The translations under genes were made by a program, and so were the position numbers. A stretch of DNA of 64,000 nucleotides from Nemorincola sp044225795 (GTDB lineage Bacteria > Bacteroidota > Bacteroidia > Chitinophagales > Chitinophagaceae), in contig JBGAIF010000003.1 in NCBI GenBank assembly GCA_044225795.1, positions 124,001 through 188,000 of the forward strand, given 5' to 3'. Of the stretch, positions 1 through 8,269 are shown piece after piece (position 1 is the stretch's first letter; every line of letters starts with the position of its first letter). The notes under the pieces were generated by a model. It saw only the letters and a program-made list of their open reading frames with translations, had not been told where the DNA came from and did no database searches.

Positions 1-1002
1 TGGAAAGGCCAGACGCTGCAGGAAGCTGACTGGTGCATTGAGCAGACTCTGTTCTTCGGCAGCGAAGACCGTCCGCTGAATATGATCCTTGATGATGGTG
101 GTGACCTTACCAACATCGTTCTGGACCACTACACAGAGCTGGTGCAGCACATCAAGGGCCTGAGCGAAGAAACAACAACAGGCGTTCACCGTCTGTATGA
201 GCGTATGGAAAAGGGTACACTCCCTATGCCTGCGATCAATGTAAATGACTCCGTAACCAAGTCTAAGTTTGATAACAAGTATGGTTGCCAGGAAAGCTTG
301 GTAGATGCTATACGCCGCGCTACAGATGTAATGATGGCCGGTAAGGTAGCAGTAGTAGGTGGTTATGGTGATGTAGGTAAGGGTTCTGCACTGTCTCTGC
401 GTGGTGCCGGTGCTCGTGTTATCGTTACCGAGATCGACCCAATATGCGCTCTGCAGGCTGCTATGGACGGTTTTGAAGTGAAGAGGATGATAGATGCAGT
501 GAAAGAAGCTGATATCATTGTTACTGCTTCAGGCTGCCGCGACCTCATCACTGAAAAGCACTTCCGTGCTATGAAGGATAAGGCTATCGTATGTAACATA
601 GGCCACTTCGATATCGAAATAGATATGGCCTGGCTGAATGGCGCTTATGGTAACACCAAGAATGTGATCAAGCCACAGGTGGACCTGTACAGCATAGATG
701 GTAAAGAGGTGATAGTGCTGGCAGAAGGCCGCCTGGTGAACCTGGGTTGCGCTACAGGCCATCCAAGCTTTGTAATGAGTAACTCATTCTCTAACCAGAC
801 ACTTGCGCAGATAGAACTGTGGAACAACCACAAGAACTATGAGAACAAGGTATATGTACTGCCTAAGCACCTGGATGAGAAGGTAGCACGCCTGCACCTT
901 GCCAAGGTGGGCGCTCAGCTCGAAGAGCTGACCGATGCACAGTCTGAATACCTCGGTATTCCTAAGGCCGGTCCTTATAAGGCAGACCACTACAGGTACT
1001 AG
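1..1002 (+). CDS. ahcY: Adenosylhomocysteinase, 5' end missing
   Basis: S-adenosyl-L-homocysteine hydrolase, a cytosolic NAD-dependent enzyme that splits S-adenosylhomocysteine into adenosine and homocysteine and so keeps methyltransferases from being inhibited by their product. The frame is open from base 1, so 333 residues are visible; full-length bacterial proteins have about 430-440, so roughly the first 100 are outside the window. The visible part carries the NAD-binding stretch GGYGDVGKGSA, the segment with GHFD and the characteristic C-terminus ending KADHYRY. The catalytic core is intact as far as it can be seen. A strong hairpin terminator follows 33 bases after the stop, so the gene is the last in its transcript. 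Identification is by close family resemblance and is secure. Confidence 0.97.
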   Translation, partial: WKGQTLQEADWCIEQTLFFGSEDRPLNMILDDGGDLTNIVLDHYTELVQHIKGLSEETTTGVHRLYERMEKGTLPMPAINVNDSVTKSKFDNKYGCQESLVDAIRRATDVMMAGKVAVVGGYGDVGKGSALSLRGAGARVIVTEIDPICALQAAMDGFEVKRMIDAVKEADIIVTASGCRDLITEKHFRAMKDKAIVCNIGHFDIEIDMAWLNGAYGNTKNVIKPQVDLYSIDGKEVIVLAEGRLVNLGCATGHPSFVMSNSFSNQTLAQIELWNNHKNYENKVYVLPKHLDEKVARLHLAKVGAQLEELTDAQSEYLGIPKAGPYKADHYRY

Positions 1003-1035
1003 TAGTTAGCTGAAGACCAATATTCCAGAGTAATA

Positions 1036-1064
1036 GAGGCTGCACAATTGTGCAGCCTCGTTGT
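1036..1064 (+). terminator. Rho-independent terminator after ahcY
   Basis: A perfect 24-base palindrome at 1036-1059 (arm GAGGCTGCA) is followed by GTTGTTT. It lies directly downstream of ahcY and upstream of the helicase promoter. Confidence 0.8.
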
Positions 1065-1130
1065 TTATAAGGTGTTGACTGCCAGCTATTGCGGACGGAT
1101 ATTGGTTTATTTTCGGTTTTAATTTTAAAT

Positions 1131-1164
1131 TTTGATTTTCCCTCATTTATTTACCGTACCTTTG
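1131..1164 (+). promoter_or_regulatory. Bacteroidota-type promoter for the DEAD-box helicase
   Basis: A -7 box TACCTTTG lies at 1157-1164, matching the TAnnTTTG consensus of the Bacteroidota primary sigma factor. A TTTG at 1131-1134 sits 22 bases upstream and can serve as the -33 element. The predicted leader of about 40 bases contains a small hairpin at 1174-1186 (CGCC GATTT GGCG). Confidence 0.7.
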
Positions 1165-1210
1165 CAGCCGCTTCGCCGATTTGGCGGGGCATAATTCTAA
1201 AGTTCTTTTA

Positions 1211-2968
1211 ATGATTTCTTTTTCTTCCTTCTCGATGAGAGAAGAATTGACGCGGGCCATTTCAGACCTGGGCTTTGAGACACCTACCCCCATCCAACAA
1301 AAAGTAATTCCAACGCTTTTATCTGAGCCAACAGACATAATAGGGCTTGCGCAAACCGGCACCGGAAAAACAGCCGCTTATGGCCTTCCGCTGCTGCATC
1401 ATGTGGATGTGTCGCAGAGACATGCGCAATGTCTTGTGCTGAGTCCGACACGGGAACTCTGTATGCAAATACAAGAGGAGATGACCAAGTACGGAACGTA
1501 TATACGCGGGCTGCGTGTGACGGCCGTGTATGGAGGTGTGTCCATAGGTGGACAGATACGTGAATTAAAATCCAATCCGCAGGTAGTGGTAGCCACACCA
1601 GGCAGGCTCATAGATCTGCTGGAGCGTAAGGCAATATCACTAGAGCACCTGCAATATGTGGTGCTCGATGAAGCAGATGAGATGCTGAACATGGGCTTTC
1701 GCGAGGATATAGATGTGATATTGAAAAACACACCGTCGCGTGAGCATACATGGCTTTTCTCTGCTACGATGAGCAATGAGGTGCGTGGCATAGCCAAGCG
1801 CTTCATGAAAGACTGGAAGGAGTTTGCGGTAGCTGCGGCGAATGTGACCAACGAGAACATTGACCACCAGTACTATGTGACGCAACATCACAACCGATTT
1901 GAGACATTGCGCCGCCTGCTCGACTTTACGCCGGGCATCTATGGCGTGATCTTCACACGTACCAAGCAGGATGCACAGGAAGTGGCTGAGAAGCTGATGA
2001 AGATGGGCTACCATGTGAGCCCGCTGCATGGCGATATGGACCAGAAGATGCGCAGCAAGGTGCTGGAACGCTTCAAGAACAAGACACTGCAATGTATTGT
2101 GGCTACGGATGTGGCCGCGAGGGGTATTGACGTGAGCGACATCAGTCATGTGATCAATTACGAGCTGCCGGATGATCCTGAAGTATATACGCACCGCAGC
2201 GGACGTACAGCACGTGCCGGTAAATCGGGTATCTGTATGTCTATCGTTTCTCCGAAGCAGATATCTAACATCCGCCAGATAGAGAAGCTGGTAAAACAGC
2301 GTTTTCACAAGAGCGACATACCTGATGGCGCAGAGGTGGTGCGCAAGCGCCTGTTCTTTTACATGGAGCAGATACACAGCGCAGAGCCACATGCGGATTT
2401 TGCAAAGCTGTATAAAGAGTCCATACACGAGACCTTTGCTGATGTGGACAAGGATGAGCTGATACGTAAATTGATATGGCTGCAACTGAAGGACACTATC
2501 GACGCTTACCAGAATACAGATGACCTGAACGCAGGCTATGAGGGCAGGGAGCGCAACCAGCGTAGCGGCAGGTTTGTGCGCCTTTTCATCAACATAGGCG
2601 AGAAGGATGGCTTGAACGCGCAGAAGCTGGTGCAGTTCATTGCGGAATCTACAGATGTGGATCAAAATGTCATAGACAGGGTCACCGTTCGTGAGATGAG
2701 CAGTTTTTTCAACGTTCCGGGCGATGCAGCAGAATTCATCGTGGAGCAGTTATCGGCCAAGAAATTCAAGGGCAGGAAGCTGCGCCTTGATGAGGCTGAG
2801 CAGCGTTCGCACGGAGGTGGTGGAGGTGGCCGCGAGTTTCGTGGCGGCGGTGGTAACAGGGAGAGCCGCCCGAACCAGGGACCGAGATACTCCGGTGATG
2901 TCCGTTCATTCGGGAAGAAGGACTATTCCGGCGGTGGCGGTGGATATCGTGGCAAGAAGAGGTCTTGA
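1211..2968 (+). CDS. DEAD-box ATP-dependent RNA helicase with RRM-like domain and Gly-rich tail
   Basis: ATP-dependent RNA helicase of the DeaD/CsdA type (585 aa), expected to remodel RNA duplexes in ribosome assembly, RNA decay or cold adaptation. Visible motifs: Q motif ending PTPIQ (25-29), Walker A AQTGTGKT (47-54), PTREL (79-83), DEAD (153-156), SAT (184-186) and HRSGRTARAG in the second RecA domain. A DbpA-type RNA-binding domain follows (region starting VRLFINIGEKDGL), then a Gly/Arg-rich tail ending RGKKRS. ATG 1211 is chosen as start. The frame extends to a TTG at 1181, but that lies within about 20 bases of the promoter box and adds residues that family members lack. The gene is monocistronic, between its own promoter and a strong bidirectional terminator. 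The RGG-like tail suggests extra RNA contacts; this is inference. Confidence 0.93.
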   Translation: MISFSSFSMREELTRAISDLGFETPTPIQQKVIPTLLSEPTDIIGLAQTGTGKTAAYGLPLLHHVDVSQRHAQCLVLSPTRELCMQIQEEMTKYGTYIRGLRVTAVYGGVSIGGQIRELKSNPQVVVATPGRLIDLLERKAISLEHLQYVVLDEADEMLNMGFREDIDVILKNTPSREHTWLFSATMSNEVRGIAKRFMKDWKEFAVAAANVTNENIDHQYYVTQHHNRFETLRRLLDFTPGIYGVIFTRTKQDAQEVAEKLMKMGYHVSPLHGDMDQKMRSKVLERFKNKTLQCIVATDVAARGIDVSDISHVINYELPDDPEVYTHRSGRTARAGKSGICMSIVSPKQISNIRQIEKLVKQRFHKSDIPDGAEVVRKRLFFYMEQIHSAEPHADFAKLYKESIHETFADVDKDELIRKLIWLQLKDTIDAYQNTDDLNAGYEGRERNQRSGRFVRLFINIGEKDGLNAQKLVQFIAESTDVDQNVIDRVTVREMSSFFNVPGDAAEFIVEQLSAKKFKGRKLRLDEAEQRSHGGGGGGREFRGGGGNRESRPNQGPRYSGDVRSFGKKDYSGGGGGYRGKKRS

Positions 2969-3001
2969 TAGATAAATTGGTCTATTAGTTGATTGATATA
3001 C

Positions 3002-3038
3002 AAAAAGAGAGGGCTCTCAGTGAGAGCCCTCTCTTTTT
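3002..3038. terminator. Bidirectional terminator between convergent genes
   Basis: An 18-bp stem (3002-3019 with 3021-3038) has A5 at one end and T5 at the other, so it works as an intrinsic terminator in both directions. It serves the helicase gene and the convergent barrel-like gene. Confidence 0.9.
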
Positions 3039-3064
3039 GTATGTATGTTTAGTAGTTTCTCTGC

Positions 3065-3913
3065 TTAGTTCAGCCTGTCGTGCTGGCTGTAGGTGTCGAA
3101 GGTATTATACCAATCCCATTCATGCCAGCCATGTGAGAAGGGCATAATGATGAAAGATACCATAAAATTGGATTTGTAGTTGATCTTAAATGGACCATCA
3201 GTAGTGGAGGGCAGTGCCTTATTCACATCGATCATAGTTATTGTACCCATGGTGTACATTGCCCTTATCTTAAAATCGATCCCGGCGAAAATAGAGAGCT
3301 CGGCCTTTGCATATGGCGTACAGCCCAGGCTCATTTTAGGATCTACAGTGACTTTTGTTGGATTACTAAGAGTGGTCATGTCCACCTGGGGTATGACTCC
3401 AACCCCGAGGCCTGTACCAAATGGCAGGCGTTTTGTGTTGATACAATGGTTGCCCACCATCCAGTCGATACCGAGTGGTAATGAAACCTGTATCGTAGAT
3501 GCCGTCAGCGATTTTGTTGGTGCTTTTACTGTCCCATCCGGGAGCTGGGTAGCATTGAGCTGATCCCAGGTGAACATATTGCCCATCAGGTGGAAAGAAA
3601 CAGCCCAGCAACTAATATGACCAGTACCCTTGAATGGAAGAGAAAGCCCGAGATCGCCGCCGATACCAGTAGCTACGATCTTCCTGGTTGTGTTACTATC
3701 TCCAAAGAAAGAGCCGTTGGAATTGTTAACAGTGGTAACTCCGACAAAATCAGCATTGGGCATAGAGTAGTTAAATCCTAATTCGTAGCGCTTCGCATCT
3801 TTAAAATAGCTTAACAATGGCTGCACTTCATACTTATATTGCGCAAAACCCGCGAGAGGCGCTGCCAATAATGCCGTGGTAAGAACAGCTAATGACTTTT
3901 TAAAGAAATTCAT
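3065..3913 (-). CDS. Exported hypothetical protein, probable outer membrane beta-barrel
   Basis: Unrecognised exported protein of 282 aa. It begins with a clear Sec signal peptide (MNFFKKSLAVLTTALLAAPL, cleavage expected after GFA). The mature part is rich in alternating hydrophobic/polar segments and aromatic residues (YELGFNYSM, YAKAELSIFAGIDFKIRAMY, FMVSFIIMPF), as in small outer membrane barrels. The start is placed at ATG 3913; an upstream in-frame start at 3976 would add a hydrophobic leader ahead of the real signal peptide. No sorting domain or lipobox is present. It stands alone, convergent with the helicase and divergent from the SET gene. No specific function can be assigned. Confidence 0.7.
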   Translation of the reverse strand: MNFFKKSLAVLTTALLAAPLAGFAQYKYEVQPLLSYFKDAKRYELGFNYSMPNADFVGVTTVNNSNGSFFGDSNTTRKIVATGIGGDLGLSLPFKGTGHISCWAVSFHLMGNMFTWDQLNATQLPDGTVKAPTKSLTASTIQVSLPLGIDWMVGNHCINTKRLPFGTGLGVGVIPQVDMTTLSNPTKVTVDPKMSLGCTPYAKAELSIFAGIDFKIRAMYTMGTITMIDVNKALPSTTDGPFKINYKSNFMVSFIIMPFSHGWHEWDWYNTFDTYSQHDRLN

Positions 3914-4002
3914 ATAGAGTACCTTTAGGGTTGTAAATATATAAAAATACCGTTGAAAAAATAGTATTTTCCACAAAGGGCATATTTACCACAATTCACA
4001 CC

Positions 4003-4395
4003 ATGATGGCTGATATAGAGCTATATATAGCGGAAACCGAAGGCAAGGGGAGGGGTATCTTCACGGTAAATGCCATAGCGGCAGAGATTATTGTGGAGAC
4101 GGCCCCGGTGATCATAATGACCAATGATGACCGAAAGCTGCTGGATCAGACATTATTACATGATTATATATTTGAATGGCGGCCTAACGGCATTGAGATG
4201 TGTTGCATGGCACTGGGGCTGGTACCCATATTCAACCATTCATACGGATCTAACTGCGAATATTTTATGAATTATGATGACCAGACCATGCACATACAGA
4301 CCGTACGTGCTATAGCCGCGGGTGAGGAACTGACCATCAATTACAATGGTGACTGGAATGACGAGACCAGAGTATGGTTCGATGTTGCACAATGA
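4003..4395 (+). CDS. SET domain-containing protein
   Basis: Small stand-alone SET-domain protein (130 aa). SET domains usually transfer a methyl group from S-adenosylmethionine to protein lysines. The signature pieces are in order: GKGRGIF (14-20), the Asn-His knot region FNHSYGSNCEY (77-87) and GEELTINYNG (107-116), the last contributing the catalytic Tyr. There is no post-SET cysteine cluster and no other domain. Bacterial proteins of this type are widespread but their substrates are generally unknown, so no target is claimed. The next gene is convergent and starts its stop codon 14 bases downstream. A second ATG directly follows the first (4006) and cannot be told apart from it. Confidence 0.85.
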   Translation: MMADIELYIAETEGKGRGIFTVNAIAAEIIVETAPVIIMTNDDRKLLDQTLLHDYIFEWRPNGIEMCCMALGLVPIFNHSYGSNCEYFMNYDDQTMHIQTVRAIAAGEELTINYNGDWNDETRVWFDVAQ

Positions 4396-4409
4396 ATGAC
4401 AGCCGGATG

Positions 4410-6149
4410 CTACTCAACCCGATAGACGGGATAACGGTTGGCGCTTTCTTCAAAGTATTTTGAGTGGCGATAGACAAAGTCGAGCTGGGCAGCAGCGTTT
4501 TTAGCAAAATCGGGGTCCTGCTTTTTTTTCTCTTCCAGTTGTTGCCTCAGGGCAGGGGTCCTGTCCAGAATTGCTGCAGCCGTGTCTTCAAATACATAGT
4601 CGCTGAAGTATTCTTTTTGCTGCAGGATGCCGTCAAAGAAATTCCATGCGAAGAATCCATCGGGCCCGGTAGGCTCCAGTGTTTCTACAAGGTACCTTTT
4701 TGCCGGTTGGTCGAGTGAGATGTAATAATCTCCCTCAGTGAAGTGCATTGGTTGTGTGGAAGCGCGTATTTCTACATTCTTGTGGTAGAAGTGTTTTTCG
4801 TAAGGGCGAGGCAAGCTTTCGTATTTATCAATGTGATAGACGGTGACCGAGATCGTTGTGTCTTCTGTAAGCCTGGTGATATGTACGCCACTGCTGCGCA
4901 GACAACTGATAACGGGTACCCATGCCTTGGGTATGATGTATGCACGGGGAGCCGTTGCCGTTTTGGTGGGGACAAAATGATCGTAGTAGGGTACTGTCTT
5001 AGTGTAGGGCTTGTTGTGGTTATAAAGCAGGCGAGGCAAACCGGATACCTTGCTGGGCACATGCGTTGCCTCATAGCCCTTGAATACAACGCTGTCGCAA
5101 CTTGTAGTATCCACCCGCCAGTCGAGGGCGAACTCCTTTTGAGTCAACAGGGCTTTACGGTCGTAGGCGCGAACGGTCTTTATCTCAGTGGCATGTAACG
5201 AAGCCATACTGATGATACTCTGCATCAATGAGTAGGTAGCGAGCACGCGATCTTTGAAAGGTTTGAGCATGTGCGTTTCCGGAACATATGCCATTATAGA
5301 AAACAGTGCGGCATACCCGCTGGAAAAGCGGGCAGACTCGTAGAATGCCTTCCATCCGTTATAGGGTGTATTGCTGAAGTCATTCACATAAGGCACCATG
5401 TCGTAACCTTTCTGCTTCATGTCTTTGTAGAGCAGGGGGGTAAATGTTCTATACATATACTCGCCGGTCCTGCCGCCAAGTTTATCGTGTTGGGTAGCGA
5501 GCAACGTCATCACATGCTGGTAGTCGGCACCGTCGCTTACGTGGTTATCTATAAAAATATCTGGAGCCAGCTTGGCCATCAGTTCCTCAAGGCAAATGGT
5601 CTCAGCGGCATCGCATTTTGTAAAGTCACGGTTGAGGTCGAGGTTGCGGGCATTGCCGCGGAAGCCATAGCTTTCCGGTCCGTTTTGTGTCGGGCGGCTG
5701 GTGCTGTTCCTGTTCATGGCGCCGCCAAGGTTATACATTGGGATCACCGCCAGCACAATATTAGCAGGGACATCTATTTTTCCGGTAATGGCGTCGCGCA
5801 TCAGCATCATGGATGCATCAACGCCATCGGGTTCTCCGGGGTGAATGTCATTGTTGACCAGTATGACCACACGCCCCTCTTTTCTCCAGTCCTCTTTTTT
5901 GAAATTGCCGTCTTTTGTGTACATGATGCCACGTAGCGGGTAACCAATGTCGGTGATGCCCATCTCAATCATGTTTACAGAACGGCTGAGCATAGCCAGT
6001 TTTTTGTAATAATCCATTGTCTCCAGGTAAGTGGCTGACTGCCTGCCATCGGAGCGCTCGAATGGGGTCTGTAAGCTATCAGGGGCGGCTGCAAAAGAAA
6101 CATTGCTCAGTAACAACCCTGCAACGAAGAACAGGTAGCGATTTTTCAT
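4410..6149 (-). CDS. Exported M14-family zinc carboxypeptidase
   Basis: Secreted metallocarboxypeptidase-like protein of 579 aa. A signal peptide (MKNRYLFFVAGLLLSNVSFA) precedes a peptidase M14 domain: zinc ligands H102 and E105 in HPGEPDG, third ligand probably H202 in DNHVSDG, substrate-binding Arg region NARNLDLNRD (167-173), and candidate catalytic E290 in VPETHML. The C-terminal ~270 residues form an extra domain of unknown role seen in large Bacteroidota M14 proteins. It probably degrades peptides in the periplasm or outside the cell. The start is ATG 6149; an in-frame TTG at 6158 falls inside the promoter box TATCTTTG (6163-6156), so it cannot be the start of a transcript from that promoter. 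The gene stands alone. Confidence 0.88.
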   Translation of the reverse strand: MKNRYLFFVAGLLLSNVSFAAAPDSLQTPFERSDGRQSATYLETMDYYKKLAMLSRSVNMIEMGITDIGYPLRGIMYTKDGNFKKEDWRKEGRVVILVNNDIHPGEPDGVDASMMLMRDAITGKIDVPANIVLAVIPMYNLGGAMNRNSTSRPTQNGPESYGFRGNARNLDLNRDFTKCDAAETICLEELMAKLAPDIFIDNHVSDGADYQHVMTLLATQHDKLGGRTGEYMYRTFTPLLYKDMKQKGYDMVPYVNDFSNTPYNGWKAFYESARFSSGYAALFSIMAYVPETHMLKPFKDRVLATYSLMQSIISMASLHATEIKTVRAYDRKALLTQKEFALDWRVDTTSCDSVVFKGYEATHVPSKVSGLPRLLYNHNKPYTKTVPYYDHFVPTKTATAPRAYIIPKAWVPVISCLRSSGVHITRLTEDTTISVTVYHIDKYESLPRPYEKHFYHKNVEIRASTQPMHFTEGDYYISLDQPAKRYLVETLEPTGPDGFFAWNFFDGILQQKEYFSDYVFEDTAAAILDRTPALRQQLEEKKKQDPDFAKNAAAQLDFVYRHSKYFEESANRYPVYRVE

Positions 6150-6155
6150 ATAGGG

Positions 6156-6163
6156 CAAAGATA
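6156..6163 (-). promoter_or_regulatory. TAnnTTTG box abutting the M14 peptidase start
   Basis: The minus strand reads TATCTTTG, a perfect -7 box, ending only 6 bases before ATG 6149. Transcription would start at or within a base or two of the ATG, giving a leaderless or nearly leaderless mRNA. Confidence 0.6.
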
Positions 6164-6194
6164 GGGAGATGGCCTGTTTAGTAGGCCGTTGTAT

Positions 6195-6599
6195 CTATAT
6201 CATCCCCAAAGACAGTAGAATAATTATGATCGCCACCACTATTTCGGCTATAGCAATAGCCAGCCCTAATATCCCCAGTATAAATCCTGTTTTGGCATAC
6301 TTTTCTTTCCGCTTGATCCCCTTATTCCCAATAGCGATCGCGACAATAGAAAACCCGACGCTCAATCCTAAACTCAGAAGACCAATGGCGCCAAATACCA
6401 GGGATAGCGTGCCGTTGACATCCTTTCGTTGCTTTCGTGGGGGAGTGATCTGACCTGATAATACATTTGTATCGGTTGCCACTGATATGTGTTGCGTGTA
6501 ATAAGGTTGGTTAACTGTTTTGACCGGAAATGCAGCAAACGCGGAAGATGTGACAAGGGAAAGAGAGATCATTAAGCAGAATCAGGGTAATAGTTTCAT
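6195..6599 (-). pseudogene. DUF4190-like small membrane protein with in-frame TGA in the signal peptide
   Basis: Reading from ATG 6599 gives MKLLP, then TGA (6584-6582), then FCLMISLSLVTSSAFA in the same frame. Without the stop this is a textbook signal peptide ending SAFA. The open part can restart at ATG 6572 (125 aa) but then lacks a charged N-region. The body has a polar linker followed by two hydrophobic segments around a short basic loop (IAIGNKGIKRKEKYAKTGFILGILGL), the DUF4190 layout. A related gene at 36506-36928 has the same plan with an intact leader, which supports 6599 as the ancestral start. Either the gene is newly inactivated or poorly exported, or the base is a sequencing error. 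DUF4190 proteins have no established function. Confidence 0.65.
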
Positions 6600-6672
6600 A
6601 AGTGTGCTATTCATAGTATATCATGTATAGTATCATTAATCATGCCAAAATTCTTCGGATGAATGGACTTTA

Positions 6673-6704
6673 TTGGTAAATCTTGTTGAATCCTGATATT
6701 TTTG
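6673..6704 (+). promoter_or_regulatory. Promoter of the arylsulfotransferase-like gene
   Basis: TTG at 6673-6675, a 21-base spacer, then TATTTTTG at 6697-6704 match the Bacteroidota -33/-7 arrangement. The start codon is 17 bases further on, at 6722. Confidence 0.7.
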
Positions 6705-6721
6705 CCGACAAATTAATTTCT

Positions 6722-8269
6722 ATGAAGGGCTTAGCCGGATATTTACTTGGTTTCTTTTTGATGAGTCAGACGATGGTGAGTGCGCAGGTCTTTCCCGGTG
6801 ACGGGGCAAAGCTCAATTACCGGATCATCGGTTTTTCGTTTCCCAAAGACTCGACAGCGGGAAAATATAAGCTGGAGATATCGGAGGGGCATTATACTGA
6901 TGATGCAAAATTCAGGGAGCATATCGTGGCGACAAAAGAAAATGAGGAACACCGAATGGTGGTAGCCCTACCGGGATTCGGAAAGGAATATACCTGGCGA
7001 GTGACCGGCAACAAGAATGGAAAGAAGAGTCCATTCTATCATTTTTCGGTTCCAAAGACTAGAGAAGTTGATGACAAACTATACCGTCTGAGGATAATAG
7101 ACCAGGCGGAGAAGTACGGAGATTACTATATTTTCTCTGATGTGAACAGGGCAATGTATGATATGAAAGGTGTGCCTGTGTGGTACCTGCCTCCTGTGGC
7201 CGGTATAGGTGCTAACGCGATATACCGTGACGTGAAGCTTACCCCGGCAGGGACGATCACTTTTCTTGCTGATGATAAGGCGTTCGAGATCGATTATAGC
7301 GGTAAGGTGCTCTGGACAGTACCGAAGAACGGTGGTGTATGCGGAGACAGTATAGAGCGTTACCACCACGAATTTACAAGGCTGTCGAACGGGCATTATA
7401 TGATAATGGGCAACGAAGTAGTGATGTGGAAGACCAAAGTAAAGCATAAGATAGACGATAATGCACCTGACTTTATCAAGAAACGCATGCAAAATGATAC
7501 CGGGCTTAAGAGAACCCAGTTCACTACACTGATGGAATATGACCGTGACGGGAAGGTGGTCTGGTCGTGGAGGTCATCAAAATACTTTCCCTCTTCAGAT
7601 CTTCAGTATTATGACCCCGGCTATTTTGCCCCAATTGTAGATGTGCATGGCAATTCATTCTTCTTTGATGAAAAGAACAAGGTGGTATATGTGAACTTCA
7701 AGGGTATCTCGAGGATCATGAAGCTCAAATATCCTGAGGGGAAAATACTGGCGGAATACGGCGAAAAGTTTGTAGCAGGCACTCCTTCATCAGGAAATGG
7801 TATGTTTTGCGATGAGCATAGCTGCAGCAAAACAGATGACGGATACCTGTACCTGTTCAACAATAATGCCTGCAACAATGCGATGCCTACTGTAGTGATG
7901 CTGCAGGAGCCCAAAACCGAGAAGGAATCTATAAAGGTGATCTGGGAATATACATGCAATAAGAACGGGCTTGCCGATACTTTGACAAATGCGCCTAAAT
8001 CACTTCGCGGAAAAGAAATGACGAAGCTCACATCGGGAGGACATGTTATGGAACTTCCCGGTCATGCATTCTTCGTTTGCATGAACTCGGAGTTGGGTAA
8101 GATGTTCATTGTGGACAGGGATAAAAAAGAATACTGGAGCGCTGTACCGGAACGCTACAATGAATTTGATAAAAAGTGGCTGACCACCAAGCCGCAATAC
8201 AGGGCGCACATTATCTCAGCCAAAGACCTGGACGGGCTGATATTCAACAGTATGCCTGCAACTAAGTAA
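6722..8269 (+). CDS. Exported arylsulfotransferase-like (ASST family) protein
   Basis: 515-aa exported protein resembling the arylsulfotransferase family, beta-propeller enzymes that move sulfate between phenolic compounds in the periplasm. After the signal peptide (cleavage near MVSA) there is an Ig/fibronectin-like N-terminal part, then repeated propeller-like strands such as GVPVWYLPP, GKVLWTVPKNGG and GKVVWSWRS, and the family-typical RYHHEFTRLSNGHYM and HVMELPGHAFFVCMNSE. The His-rich segments correspond to likely active-site regions, but I cannot align the catalytic His exactly. Many family members in Bacteroidota are uncharacterised, so sulfotransfer is only presumed. Start ATG 6722 is supported by the promoter just upstream and by the signal peptide. 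The stop codon directly abuts the stop codon of the convergent ACMSD gene. Confidence 0.75.
   Translation: MKGLAGYLLGFFLMSQTMVSAQVFPGDGAKLNYRIIGFSFPKDSTAGKYKLEISEGHYTDDAKFREHIVATKENEEHRMVVALPGFGKEYTWRVTGNKNGKKSPFYHFSVPKTREVDDKLYRLRIIDQAEKYGDYYIFSDVNRAMYDMKGVPVWYLPPVAGIGANAIYRDVKLTPAGTITFLADDKAFEIDYSGKVLWTVPKNGGVCGDSIERYHHEFTRLSNGHYMIMGNEVVMWKTKVKHKIDDNAPDFIKKRMQNDTGLKRTQFTTLMEYDRDGKVVWSWRSSKYFPSSDLQYYDPGYFAPIVDVHGNSFFFDEKNKVVYVNFKGISRIMKLKYPEGKILAEYGEKFVAGTPSSGNGMFCDEHSCSKTDDGYLYLFNNNACNNAMPTVVMLQEPKTEKESIKVIWEYTCNKNGLADTLTNAPKSLRGKEMTKLTSGGHVMELPGHAFFVCMNSELGKMFIVDRDKKEYWSAVPERYNEFDKKWLTTKPQYRAHIISAKDLDGLIFNSMPATK

Noticed and set aside
1174..1186. Small hairpin in the helicase leader as a possible riboswitch
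   Set aside because: Only a 4-bp stem; too short and without conserved features of any known riboswitch.
1640..2665. A 341-codon open frame antisense to the DEAD-box helicase
   Set aside because: It mirrors the codon bias of the helicase gene, resembles no protein family and overlaps catalytic motifs; treated as a shadow frame.
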